Assembly: GCF_000020725.1 (NCBI RefSeq)
Contig: NC_011146.1
Span: 3,223,501-3,287,500 of the forward strand
Reading direction: 5' to 3'
DNA: 64,000 nucleotides
Origin: Citrifermentans bemidjiense Bem
GTDB taxonomy: Bacteria; Desulfobacterota; Desulfuromonadia; Geobacterales; Geobacteraceae
The translations under genes and the position numbers were made by a program. Of this stretch, positions 23,797 to 32,815 are shown piece by piece (within the stretch, counting starts at the first letter, position 1; every line of letters starts with the position of its first letter). Under the pieces are notes generated by a model. That model was not told where the DNA came from. It saw nothing but the letters and a program-made list of their open reading frames with translations, and ran no database searches.

Positions 23797-25364
23797 GCTT
23801 TCTTGTCGTCGGCGAGATGCCTGATGAAATCGGCCATTTCAGAGGCGACGAGGGGGCGGGAGAAATAGAAACCCTGCATGTAGCGGCAGTCGATGGAGGA
23901 GAGGAATTCCTTTTGCGCCTCGGATTCCACCCCTTCTGCGATGGCCTCCATGTCAAGGCATTTGGACATGAACATGATGGTGGTGGCGATGGCGGCGTCG
24001 TCCGAAGAGGTGACGACGTCGCTGACGAAGGACTTGTCTATCTTGAGCGCCTGGAAGTGGTAGTGCTTGAGAGAAGAGAGGGACGAGTAGCCGGTGCCGA
24101 AGTCGTCTATCTGGATGTTGGTTCCCATCCGCTGCAGGCGCTCCAGCACCCCGAGCGCCTCCGTCTCGTAGATCATCAGCGACTGCTCCGTGATCTCGAG
24201 CGTGAGCCGGTCCGGGGGGAGTTTGCTGTCGTTCAGCGCCTTCTCGATCACCTCTTCCAGGTCCTGATGCGAGAAAACGGAAGGGGAGAGGTTGACGGCG
24301 ACGTTCAGGTCCAGCCCCTCGTTGCGGTACCAGCGCGCCGCCTGGGAACAGGCATTCTTCAGCACCCACTCGGTCAGCGGCCAGATGAGGCCAGCCTTCT
24401 CGGCCACGGGGACGAAGCTCGCCGGCCCGAGCACTCCCAAGTGCGGGTGCTTCCAGCGCACCAGTGCCTCAACTCCGATGACGCGCATGTTGGAGGTATC
24501 CAGCTTGGGCTGGTAAACCAGGAACAACTCGTCGTAGTTGATGGCACGCAAGAGCCCCTGTTCCAACTGCAGGGTATGGTCGCGCTCTTCCCGCCATTCG
24601 CCGCCATAGAAGCAGAAGGTCGCGCGTCCCTGCTGCTTCGCCTGGTTCAGGGCGAAATCGGCCATCTTGAAGAGCTGCATGGGATCGTCAGCGTCGGAAG
24701 GAAACATGGCGATGCCGATGCTGACGCTGGTCTTCAGCGTCTCGCCATCCACCTGCACCGGCGCCGACAACGACTCCAGCACACGCCTGGCGACAACCCC
24801 CGGCCCGTCCGGCATATCGGGGTGGCGCAGCAGCATGGCGAACTCGTCCCCCCCCACCCGGGCCACCAGGTCTTCTCCGCGTTTGGCGCAGTCGGTGAGC
24901 CGTCGCGCTGTCTCGATTAGGACCGCGTCTCCCACGAAATGCCCACGCCTGTCGTTGACGAATTTGAACCGGTCCAGGTCGAGAAACAACAGGGCGACAG
25001 ACTCCCTGCGGCGTTTGACGTATTCGATGGACTGCGCCAGGAAATCGTCGAAAGCCTGCCGGTTGTAGAGCCCGGTGAGCCCGTCGCGTATGGCCTGCTC
25101 GCGGATGCTCGACTCGATGGCCCGATGCCTTGCTTCGCTCTTGTCGCTGAGCAGATAGACGATGACGGTCATGGTGGCGACCCCGAAAAGCTCGAGGATG
25201 CTAAGGGCGAGGTAGGTGAGTTCGCGGTCTACAAATATGCTACGGAAGAGAAGGTGGGCAAGAAGAAGCCAAGAGAGGCTGCTGAAGGCGAAGATGGAGC
25301 TGATGGCGGCGGGGGAGAGCCCCCCTATCCAGCTGAAAAGTCTGCGTATTCCGACGCGACCCAT
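23793..25364 (-). CDS. membrane GGDEF-EAL cyclic-di-GMP protein
   Basis: 523 residues with two N-terminal hydrophobic segments (about 17-43 and 50-71) and almost no periplasmic sensor. A diguanylate cyclase domain follows, with intact RVGGDEF (about residues 165-175). A phosphodiesterase domain carries EALVRW, NLSPSVF, LEITEQSLM, IDDFGTGYSSL, KIDKSFV and AEGVES, all EAL catalytic landmarks. Both activities appear possible; one may dominate. An I-site RxxD four residues before GGDEF is present as RGED. GAGGAG lies before the ATG. Stand-alone gene between unrelated neighbours. Confidence 0.92.
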   Translation of the reverse strand: MGRVGIRRLFSWIGGLSPAAISSIFAFSSLSWLLLAHLLFRSIFVDRELTYLALSILELFGVATMTVIVYLLSDKSEARHRAIESSIREQAIRDGLTGLYNRQAFDDFLAQSIEYVKRRRESVALLFLDLDRFKFVNDRRGHFVGDAVLIETARRLTDCAKRGEDLVARVGGDEFAMLLRHPDMPDGPGVVARRVLESLSAPVQVDGETLKTSVSIGIAMFPSDADDPMQLFKMADFALNQAKQQGRATFCFYGGEWREERDHTLQLEQGLLRAINYDELFLVYQPKLDTSNMRVIGVEALVRWKHPHLGVLGPASFVPVAEKAGLIWPLTEWVLKNACSQAARWYRNEGLDLNVAVNLSPSVFSHQDLEEVIEKALNDSKLPPDRLTLEITEQSLMIYETEALGVLERLQRMGTNIQIDDFGTGYSSLSSLKHYHFQALKIDKSFVSDVVTSSDDAAIATTIMFMSKCLDMEAIAEGVESEAQKEFLSSIDCRYMQGFYFSRPLVASEMADFIRHLADDKKA

Positions 25365-25510
25365 AGCTTTCTCCTCGCTCCAGGGGAAAAAAACACCGTC
25401 CTAGTATAGCGCAGGGATGGAAAAAGACGTTGCGGCGCAGAAATTGAAACAAAGGAGAGCAGGAACGGCAGGTGAGTCGACGTCCGGTTGGCGAACCAGG
25501 CGAGGAGGGA

Positions 25511-25804
25511 TCAGGTGGTGAGGTAATAGGTGATTTCGTTGTGCCCCACCAGGAGATCCAAGCCGATAAGCGCCGGACCCGGGCAGGGAACCGCGCCGAT
25601 TTCAGCCAGGAAGTCCGATGCGAAGCTGCCGCAATCAGGGGTGAAGAAGAGGTCGGCGCCTCCGTCCTCGTTTCCCTTTTGGAAAAGGGCCATGGCGCGC
25701 GGTCCGCCTGCGGCGCGGAATGAGGAGGTGAAGCCGTCCTTTATCGGGGCGATCTTCCCGGCTGCAACTTCCTCCGGGGTCAGGGTCAAACGATGCCAGG
25801 TCAT
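25511..25804 (-). CDS. hypothetical protein, 97 aa
   Basis: A short soluble protein of unknown family. The frame is open to 25951, but the upstream part runs through a G-rich repeat and is not protein-like. ATG at 25804 with AGAGG upstream is chosen, giving a product with MTWHRLTLTPEEVAAGK at the start and FFTPDCGSFASDFLAEIG and VGHNEITYYLTT later. It lies downstream of the acyl-CoA catabolism operon but 314 bases away from it. No function proposed. Confidence 0.55.
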   Translation of the reverse strand: MTWHRLTLTPEEVAAGKIAPIKDGFTSSFRAAGGPRAMALFQKGNEDGGADLFFTPDCGSFASDFLAEIGAVPCPGPALIGLDLLVGHNEITYYLTT

Positions 25805-25896
25805 ATTGTTGCCTCTTCTGAGTCCCCCTTTGCAAAGGTTCGTCCGGCATATTCCGGGGACCGAGATTATGTTTGCCCATGCAGGTTTGTGGCGGC

Positions 25897-26012
25897 GGTC
25901 TCCCCTCGCCCTTTGGGAGAGGGGCGGGGGTGAGGGTGGTGCCCCAGCCAAGGTCTTGCCTTCGTGGCGTCTCCCTCACCCTGTCCCTCCCCCAGAGGGG
26001 GAGGGGACCCAA
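25897..26012. repeat. two G/C-rich palindromic repeats in the 25805-26118 gap
   Basis: The first pairs CTCCCCTCGCCC with the GGGAGAGGGGCGGGGG side (25900-25931). The second has CCCTCCCCCAGAGGGGGAGG (25984-26003) as a near-perfect palindrome. They occupy much of a 314-base gene-free stretch. Outside them I see nothing coding, and no terminator with a T-run. Confidence 0.7.
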
Positions 26013-26118
26013 AGTTCCCGGCAATTCTGATGAGCTTTTACAAAGGGAAGCCCCGCTGTCCAAGGCGGGACCGCGATGTCTCGTGCAACGCTTCGTGCGC
26101 GACTATGTCCGAGATTGC

Positions 26119-26574
26119 TCAGCTTTTGTTGCGGGGGGAACGGTAACCGGCGCAGGTGCCGATCAACTTGTCGTGGATGGCGTCCATCATCTCCTGCTCG
26201 GTGGCTATTCCCGCAGCGGCGTTCAGGTTGAGGGCAAGCGGGAGCAGTCCGAGCAAGAGGTTGCGCATGTTGCCGCACCCTCCTCCTCCCCCCAGCACCT
26301 CGGCGAGCTTGCGCTGCAGCCCCTTGCCGATGGTGAAGCCCACAAGCCCTTGCATGCGGGCCGATACGTTGCCGCAATCGGGGGTGGGGGAGCGGTGGAA
26401 ATCGGCTTTCGCCGAAACTATCTTCAACGTGGCCACGTCGACAACGACTTCGGCCACAACGTCATGGAACTTGTCCTTCAAAAGCGCCGTCAGCTTCGCG
26501 GTGCCGTCATCCTGCTTCAACAGACGATAGGAGATGTCCCTCTGGAAATCCTCCATCGGGTTCAATTCAGCCAT
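26119..26574 (-). CDS. DUF2889-type protein
   Basis: A 151-residue soluble protein. KLTALLKDKFHDVVAEVVVD and the stretch GFTIGKGLQRKLAEVLGG followed by GGCGNMRNLLLGLLP match the layout I know for DUF2889 proteins (where the latter reads like a G-x-R-x-L-GG-x-GC-x-HL motif). Cysteines at GNVSAR-side DCGN, GGCGN and GTCAGYR may bind a ligand. Such proteins are often found next to acyl-CoA and aromatic catabolic genes, but no activity is known. It starts 2 bases after the CoA-transferase beta gene and is the last gene of that operon. Confidence 0.65.
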   Translation of the reverse strand: MAELNPMEDFQRDISYRLLKQDDGTAKLTALLKDKFHDVVAEVVVDVATLKIVSAKADFHRSPTPDCGNVSARMQGLVGFTIGKGLQRKLAEVLGGGGGCGNMRNLLLGLLPLALNLNAAAGIATEQEMMDAIHDKLIGTCAGYRSPRNKS

Positions 26575-26576
26575 TG

Positions 26577-27401
26577 CTACCCTTTGTGCTTCACCTTGGG
26601 AATGAAAATCTGCTCAGGGTCGAGCACACTGTGGATGAAGTGCAGCTCCTCCCTGGTCGGGGGCAGAGTTTCGCCGCTAACCCGCGAGATGTCAAGATCA
26701 AATTGACACATCTCGCGGATTTGCTCGGGGGAGTTACCCCGGTGGCAGGTGTCTAGGTAGATGCGCCCGGTCTCGTCGTCGAAGCGGAAGACGCCGGCCG
26801 TGCTGATGACGGCGGAGGGGCCTCCGCGGTAGGCGGAGCCGTAGAGTTCCTTGCGGTGGACGAAGCTCCCTTCAGGCCATTTCTTCACCCGCCATCCAGG
26901 GCTGGTGATGTAGCTCACCTGTTCGGTGAAGCGGCGCTTCTCGTGCACCATGATAAAGACGGTGCGTCGGGCGAAGGAGTTGATGTCGGGGTTGCCGCCG
27001 GAACCGGTGAGGCGGAGTTCGGGGTCGAGGTAGTTCCCGATGCAGGTGGTGTTCACGTTGCCGTACTCATCGACCTCCGCACCGCCGAGGAAACCTAAGT
27101 CGACGTACCCTCTTTGGGCCACGCTGAAGGCGTCGTAAAGCCCAGAGGAGCGGGAGGCTCCCATCTCGCAGCGCGCGTCGCCTACCGAGGTCGGAATCTG
27201 CGGTGGGCGCCCGTCCAGCGTCCCGGCCTCGAAGATCAACTTCAGGTTGGGGGCGTGGGTTTTCTGGGCCAGCATGATCGCCACCATGGGAAGGCCGGTG
27301 CCGGCGAAGACGATTTCGTTGTCCTTTACCTCGCGCGAGGCGGCGCAGCAGAGAAGATCGGGGAGGCCGTATTCTTCGGGAGTTGCGTAATTGCTTTCCA
27401 T
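26577..27401 (-). CDS. CoA-transferase beta subunit, glutaconate CoA-transferase B type
   Basis: A 274-residue class I CoA-transferase subunit. It shows FAGTGLPMVAIMLAQ, KLIFEAGTLDG with the Glu expected to form the glutamyl-CoA thioester, QRGYVDLGFLGGAEVD and GSGGNPDINSFARRT. With the alpha subunit it should move CoA between an acyl-CoA (acetyl- or succinyl-CoA) and a free acid. Relatives act on glutaconate, 3-oxoadipate and other acids; here the cluster suggests a short- or branched-chain fatty acid, which is inference. It starts one base after the alpha stop, so translation is coupled. Confidence 0.85.
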   Translation of the reverse strand: MESNYATPEEYGLPDLLCCAASREVKDNEIVFAGTGLPMVAIMLAQKTHAPNLKLIFEAGTLDGRPPQIPTSVGDARCEMGASRSSGLYDAFSVAQRGYVDLGFLGGAEVDEYGNVNTTCIGNYLDPELRLTGSGGNPDINSFARRTVFIMVHEKRRFTEQVSYITSPGWRVKKWPEGSFVHRKELYGSAYRGGPSAVISTAGVFRFDDETGRIYLDTCHRGNSPEQIREMCQFDLDISRVSGETLPPTREELHFIHSVLDPEQIFIPKVKHKG

Positions 27402-27402
27402 G

Positions 27403-28365
27403 TCATTGCCCCCTTTTCACGCCGGTGCTGTAGTTGAGCGCGGTATTGGCCTTGAGGTTCAGCATGCGCGGCCAGCCCAGTTTCTCCAGGTAGCTATGGT
27501 GGTCCTGACCGTGGATCCACTCCTTGGCAAAGTCGTCGAACCCTTCCTGGGTCCTGGTCCTGCCGTAGAAGTCCTTGAGGAAGGCTCCGTCCACGTCGTA
27601 GCGCCCGAACATCCCCGTGGGGTGTGCGCCGAAGGGGCATTCGACGATGTAATCGACCTCGAAGCTCGCTATGGTGTTGCGGTCGCTCTCCCGGCGCAGG
27701 TACTCCTCGGGGACAATCTCCTCCGCCATGACAATGGTGATGTCGGCGGCCCGGGCCGCTTCCGGGTCGGAGTAGAACTGGCCGTTCACCCGCACCGTCC
27801 CCTCCTCCCCCACCTGTTGCACGCACATGACCGCCACGTCGACCTTCGCCGCGGGGACCAGCACCTGCTCTCCGGCGCCGTAGAAGGGGTCCTCGGTGAA
27901 GATGTACTTGTGTTTGGGAATCCTTTTGCCGTCCCTGAGGCCCGCTCGTCCCAGCATGTCGTACTCGGGGTTGTGCAGGTCGGTCCCGAGCGAGGTCTGG
28001 GTCGCCGCGTAGGGGGCGCCGGAAGCCGCGGCGGCGAAGCGGAACAACATCTCCGCGTGGCTGTAGTCCTCGACGATGATCTCCTTGTTGCCGACCTTCC
28101 TGGAGAGGTTGGCGCCGTACTTGCCGTAAAGCTCATGGCCCACCCAGCACGACTCCCAGATGTCGACGCAGCCGGCACCGACGAGGAACTCGGTCTGCGG
28201 GCCGCCGTTGACCTCGATCAGGTGCAGCCCCTTGCGCCCCTGGCGGATCAGTTCGAACACCAGCGCGAAGGGGCGGCGCCAGATGGTGAAGCCGGAAAAG
28301 GTGAGGCTGGAGCCGTCCTTGATGATCTCCGCAGCCTGCTGTAAGGTGATGCGCTTGCCAGTCAT
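27403..28365 (-). CDS. CoA-transferase alpha subunit, glutaconate CoA-transferase A type
   Basis: A 320-residue partner of the beta subunit. It has GSSLTFSGFTIWRRPFALVF at the N-terminus, then GAGCVDIWESCWVG and the conserved GTDLHNPEYD region. The frame allows a GTG at 28371 but AGGAGG directly touches it; the ATG at 28365 lies 6 bases from AGGAGG and is chosen. It follows an acyl-CoA dehydrogenase gene after a 62-base gap with a small tandem repeat. Confidence 0.85.
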   Translation of the reverse strand: MTGKRITLQQAAEIIKDGSSLTFSGFTIWRRPFALVFELIRQGRKGLHLIEVNGGPQTEFLVGAGCVDIWESCWVGHELYGKYGANLSRKVGNKEIIVEDYSHAEMLFRFAAAASGAPYAATQTSLGTDLHNPEYDMLGRAGLRDGKRIPKHKYIFTEDPFYGAGEQVLVPAAKVDVAVMCVQQVGEEGTVRVNGQFYSDPEAARAADITIVMAEEIVPEEYLRRESDRNTIASFEVDYIVECPFGAHPTGMFGRYDVDGAFLKDFYGRTRTQEGFDDFAKEWIHGQDHHSYLEKLGWPRMLNLKANTALNYSTGVKRGQ

Positions 28366-28393
28366 AGACACCCTCCTGTTTTCTCAATCAGTC

Positions 28394-28425
28394 GGACCTG
28401 TCTGACCTGTCTGACCTGTCGGACG
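28394..28425. repeat. short tandem repeat, 9-base unit
   Basis: GACCTGTCT is repeated three times (28395-28421, last copy with one change), flanked on both sides by GTCGGAC-like ends. It occupies the spacer between the acyl-CoA dehydrogenase and CoA-transferase genes. It is too short for a CRISPR array. Confidence 0.8.
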
Positions 28426-28427
28426 CT

Positions 28428-29585
<1,158 letters not shown>

Positions 29586-29617
29586 CGATTCCTCCCTTCA
29601 GGTGCAACCCCAGGTCA

Positions 29618-30439
29618 TCACGCCAAAGCGACTATCGGCACATCGTTTTCCTGCCCCCACTGTTGCCAATTTGCCGCGCTTTTTTCGGCGAAAGCGGCGC
29701 GGTACCCTTCGTCGCCGCCGATTCCAAGCGTCTCCTCGATCCTTTTCTTGAAGTGCGGCTCAAGCGCCGCAACGGCAACCCAGCCGTCGCTCGCTGCGTA
29801 GAGGTTGTACTCAGGCAATCCCCCGCCAAGAGTGGCGCCGGGGACGGTGCAGCCGTAGCGAAGCGGCTCGGCCATGGCCTCCGCTGCGGAGGAAAGGGCC
29901 ACCTCCAGGTACCCGCTCCCCAGCCCGCGCTCGCGTCCCAGCAATAGCGCCAGCGCGCCGCTCAAGGTCTGCTCGGCGCCGGCCATGTCCGCCAAAAGGG
30001 TGCGCGGCATGTGGGGCGGGGTCAAAAGGCCCAGGGACGCCTGGTAGGTCAGGTCGTGCCCCGCCTCGTTCTCCCGAGGGGCGGGGTAGCCAACGATGGC
30101 CACCTGACAAAGGACGGGGTGCTTCTCGTGCAAGCTCTTCCAGCCAAGCCCCCGCCGCTCCAGGGCTGCCGGACGGGTGGCGGTAATGAGGAGATCCGCC
30201 TCGGAGAGAAGAGCGTCAAGGCGTGCCAGGTCCGCGGGCGCCTTCAGGTCGAGCCGCACGACGCTCTGCCCGTCCGCCATGTCCTGGTACCACGCTGCCT
30301 GGTAGCTCTGCATCGGGTCGCCAGTTGGGGGCTCGACCTTGGTCACGCTCGCTCCCATCGCCGTGAGCCGCCTAGCCGCCGCCGGCCCCGGCAGGTTCAC
30401 CGCCAGGTTCACCACCTTTATCCCCGCGAGCATTTTCAT
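29618..30439 (-). CDS. short CaiB/BaiF-family protein, alpha-methylacyl-CoA racemase-like
   Basis: A 273-residue member of the family III CoA-transferases, well below the usual 360-400. It contains GIKVVNLAVNLPGPAAARRL and the ERRGLGW stretch. Two residues correspond to the catalytic pair of alpha-methylacyl-CoA racemase: His128 in AGHDLTYQASLG and Asp151 in LLADMAGAEQ. Racemases of this type invert 2-methylacyl-CoA, which would fit 2-methylbutyryl-CoA from isoleucine. The missing C-terminal third makes function less certain. ATG at 30439 follows GGGGAG; the ORF extends six codons further. Confidence 0.72.
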   Translation of the reverse strand: MKMLAGIKVVNLAVNLPGPAAARRLTAMGASVTKVEPPTGDPMQSYQAAWYQDMADGQSVVRLDLKAPADLARLDALLSEADLLITATRPAALERRGLGWKSLHEKHPVLCQVAIVGYPAPRENEAGHDLTYQASLGLLTPPHMPRTLLADMAGAEQTLSGALALLLGRERGLGSGYLEVALSSAAEAMAEPLRYGCTVPGATLGGGLPEYNLYAASDGWVAVAALEPHFKKRIEETLGIGGDEGYRAAFAEKSAANWQQWGQENDVPIVALA

Positions 30440-30515
30440 CCTTCTCCCCTTTATCACTGGTTCATCGTGAAAATTGCGTGGAAAGCCGCTCTTTGTCCCC
30501 CTCCCCGCCCCCCTA

Positions 30516-31046
30516 TCACTTCTCGATCCCGGTCCGGGCCGGCACGCCTGCCTGGTAGTAATGCTTCACCTCGACCATCTCGGTGACCAGGTCAGCTGCC
30601 TCGATGACCCGGGGGTCGGCGCTTCTTCCCGTCAGCACCAGCTCCACCTGCTCGGGCCTTAGCTTGATGAGGTCAAGAATGTCCTCGACGGTGATGAGGC
30701 CGAACCAGGCCGCACCGTTGATTTCGTCAAGGATGACCAGGTCGTATTCGCCGCCGGTCAGGGTCTCGCGAGCGAGGTTCAGCGTTCCCCGGGCTATGGC
30801 TACGTCCTGCGGGTCCAGCCGGTCCTTATAGATCCAGCAGTCCCGCCCGGTCTGATGGATGGTGAGCAGCGGCGCCAGCCGCTCGGCGGCTATATGCTCG
30901 CCGTACTCCCCTCCCCCTTTGATGAACTGGACCATGCAGACCTTGAGCCCCCGCCCGACCGCCCGGAGCGCCAGCCCCAAGGCGGCGGTGGTCTTTCCCT
31001 TGCCGTTGCCGGTGTAGACCTGTACCTTCCCTTCCGTCAGGCTCAT
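30516..31046 (-). CDS. cobO: cob(I)alamin adenosyltransferase, CobO/BtuR type
   Basis: A 176-residue protein with the CobA/CobO P loop GNGKGKTTAALGLALRA, VQFIKGG, LDEINGAAWFGL and LVLTGRSADPRVIEAADLV. It transfers the adenosyl group of ATP to cob(I)alamin or cob(I)yrinate, producing adenosylcobalamin. Its ATG overlaps the etfA stop as ATGA, so it is translated within the beta-oxidation operon rather than with corrin synthesis genes. The plausible customer is IcmF (41429-44677), which needs adenosylcobalamin. An overlapping upstream extension to 31277 is out of frame with etfA and rejected. Confidence 0.92.
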   Translation of the reverse strand: MSLTEGKVQVYTGNGKGKTTAALGLALRAVGRGLKVCMVQFIKGGGEYGEHIAAERLAPLLTIHQTGRDCWIYKDRLDPQDVAIARGTLNLARETLTGGEYDLVILDEINGAAWFGLITVEDILDLIKLRPEQVELVLTGRSADPRVIEAADLVTEMVEVKHYYQAGVPARTGIEK

Positions 31047-31960
31047 CTGGCGCACCTTGCCGTCATCGCCGGCACGAACTGCAACACGTCTGCCACGATC
31101 AGGACGTCGGCTATCTCGCCTATGGGCGCATCCTTGTCCTTGTTGATGGCGACTATGAAGTCCGCCATTTTCATCCCCGCCAGGTGCTGAATCGCGCCGC
31201 TGATGCCGCAGGCGACGTAGAGCTTCGGGCTGACGGTCTGGCCGGTGGTCCCGACTTGGTGGCTGTGGGGCGCCCATCCTGCGTCGACGACGGGACGGCT
31301 CGCGCCCAGTTCCCCACCGAGCGCCTTGGCAAGCTGCGCGATCACCTGGACGTTCTCTTTCTTCCCCACGCCGCGCCCGGCACTGACGATCACCTCGGCC
31401 CTGGTGAGATCGACGTCCTTTTGCTCAGCAGCCTCATACCCTACGAATTCGGTCTTTCCGGCTGGGTCCGCCACGTCAATCCCCTCAACCTGGGGCGCAC
31501 CCTGCGGCTCACCCTGGGGGGAGAAGGCACCGGCCTGGATGGTGACCACGGTCCGCGCGCTCTTGGGGGCGACGGTCCGGCGCAGCTTGGCGTTGCAGCA
31601 GGTCACTTCAAATTTTCCGTCGGGAAGCCCCACCACCTCGGACACCTGGCCGATGCGGAGAGCGGCGGCCACGCGAGGCGCCAGGTCCCAGCCGTAGGAC
31701 GAGTGCACGAATACGATGTAGTCGGGGTTCTCCTTGGCGACCGCCTCCAGCACCAGCTTCTTGTGCAGGTCGGGGTTGTACTCGCCGTACTTGGCTACGT
31801 CAGCCAGGTATAGCTTGCCGGCGAACTTCGGGAGATCGGCTGGGCTTCCCACCAGCACCATGGCGCTCTCGGCGCCTAACAGGCCGGCAAAGGCCTGCAG
31901 TTCATAGGTGGTCTCCAGCAGTTTCCCCTGCCTGTATTCCGCGATAAGCAACGCTTTCAT
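31043..31960 (-). CDS. etfA: electron transfer flavoprotein alpha subunit
   Basis: 305 residues starting MKALLIAEYRQGKL. The C-terminal FAD-binding half shows VIVSAGRGVGKKENV, GASRPVVDAGWAPHSHQVGTTGQTVSP, YVACGISGAIQHLAGM and INKDKDAPI, all typical of EtfA. It receives electrons from the acyl-CoA dehydrogenases and hands them to the membrane oxidoreductase encoded upstream. AAAGGAG sits before the ATG at 31960, in preference to the ORF start at 31984. It follows etfB by 13 bases. Confidence 0.95.
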   Translation of the reverse strand: MKALLIAEYRQGKLLETTYELQAFAGLLGAESAMVLVGSPADLPKFAGKLYLADVAKYGEYNPDLHKKLVLEAVAKENPDYIVFVHSSYGWDLAPRVAAALRIGQVSEVVGLPDGKFEVTCCNAKLRRTVAPKSARTVVTIQAGAFSPQGEPQGAPQVEGIDVADPAGKTEFVGYEAAEQKDVDLTRAEVIVSAGRGVGKKENVQVIAQLAKALGGELGASRPVVDAGWAPHSHQVGTTGQTVSPKLYVACGISGAIQHLAGMKMADFIVAINKDKDAPIGEIADVLIVADVLQFVPAMTARCAR

Positions 31961-31973
31961 AGCTGTTCTCCTT

Positions 31974-32756
31974 TCAGGCCGCACGCAACACGGTGGTCTT
32001 TTCCTTGAGAATCCCCATCAGTTTGTCGAGCTGGTCGTTCACCTCGCCCTCGATGACGATGCCGCCTCCCCTCTTAGCGGGAGGATACATGCCGCCGGTC
32101 CCGGTGACCTCGGCTTCCTTCAGGAGCTCCGAGACAGCTTGGACGAGGATTTCCTTTTTCTTCGCCTTCATGATGTTGGGAAGCGTCGGGTACCGGGGGG
32201 TGTTGAGCCCCAGCTGGCAGGTGACTACAGCGGGGAGCTTCAGCTTAACAACCCCTTTGCTGCCGCCTTCCAGTTCGCGTTTCGCCGTGATCACACCCGC
32301 GTCGAAAGCAAAGCCGACCAGGGTGGTGGCGCAGCCAAAGCCCAGCAACTCGGCGACGGTGACCCCGACCTGCGCGGAGCCGCGGTCCTGGGACTGCATC
32401 CCGGTGAAGACCACGTCGTACCCCTGCCCCGCAGCGTGCCCCGCTATGACCGAGGCGACCTGCCAGGGGTCCTTCTGGTAGTACTTGTCATCCTTCACGT
32501 GAACCGCCCGGTCGGCCCCCATCGCCAGCGCCTTCTTCAGCGCCTCGACCACGCGGTCCGGCCCCATGGAGAGGACCGTTATCTCAGGCTCGCCCCCCAA
32601 CTGTTCTTTCAACTGAACGGCCTGCTCCACCGCATATTCGTCGTACTCGTTCATCCGGAAAGCGAGGTCCGCCTCGTCGTACCAGGTACCTTCGCTGTTG
32701 AGCTTGAACCGCGATTCCATGTCAGGAACCTGCTTGATGCATACCAGTATCTTCAT
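31974..32756 (-). CDS. etfB: electron transfer flavoprotein beta subunit
   Basis: 260 residues: MKILVCIKQVPDMESRF, then MNEYDEYAVEQAVQLKEQ and MGPDRVVEALKKALAMGADRA, the adenine-nucleotide-binding signature, and FTGMQSQDRGSAQVG. The reading frame stays open upstream to 33566 through the neighbouring gene, but the ATG at 32756 has a GGAGGAGG ribosome-binding site and gives the standard size. Part of the etfB-etfA-cobO translationally linked block. Confidence 0.95.
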   Translation of the reverse strand: MKILVCIKQVPDMESRFKLNSEGTWYDEADLAFRMNEYDEYAVEQAVQLKEQLGGEPEITVLSMGPDRVVEALKKALAMGADRAVHVKDDKYYQKDPWQVASVIAGHAAGQGYDVVFTGMQSQDRGSAQVGVTVAELLGFGCATTLVGFAFDAGVITAKRELEGGSKGVVKLKLPAVVTCQLGLNTPRYPTLPNIMKAKKKEILVQAVSELLKEAEVTGTGGMYPPAKRGGGIVIEGEVNDQLDKLMGILKEKTTVLRAA

Positions 32757-32815
32757 GGCCTCCTCCTTGTTGACTCTTTTGTAGCTGCGGCTTTGCCGCC
32801 GCTTGTCGATGCGGT

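Noticed and set aside
28394-28425. Possible CRISPR-like array
   Set aside because: Only three 9-base tandem units without spacers; no cas genes anywhere in the window.
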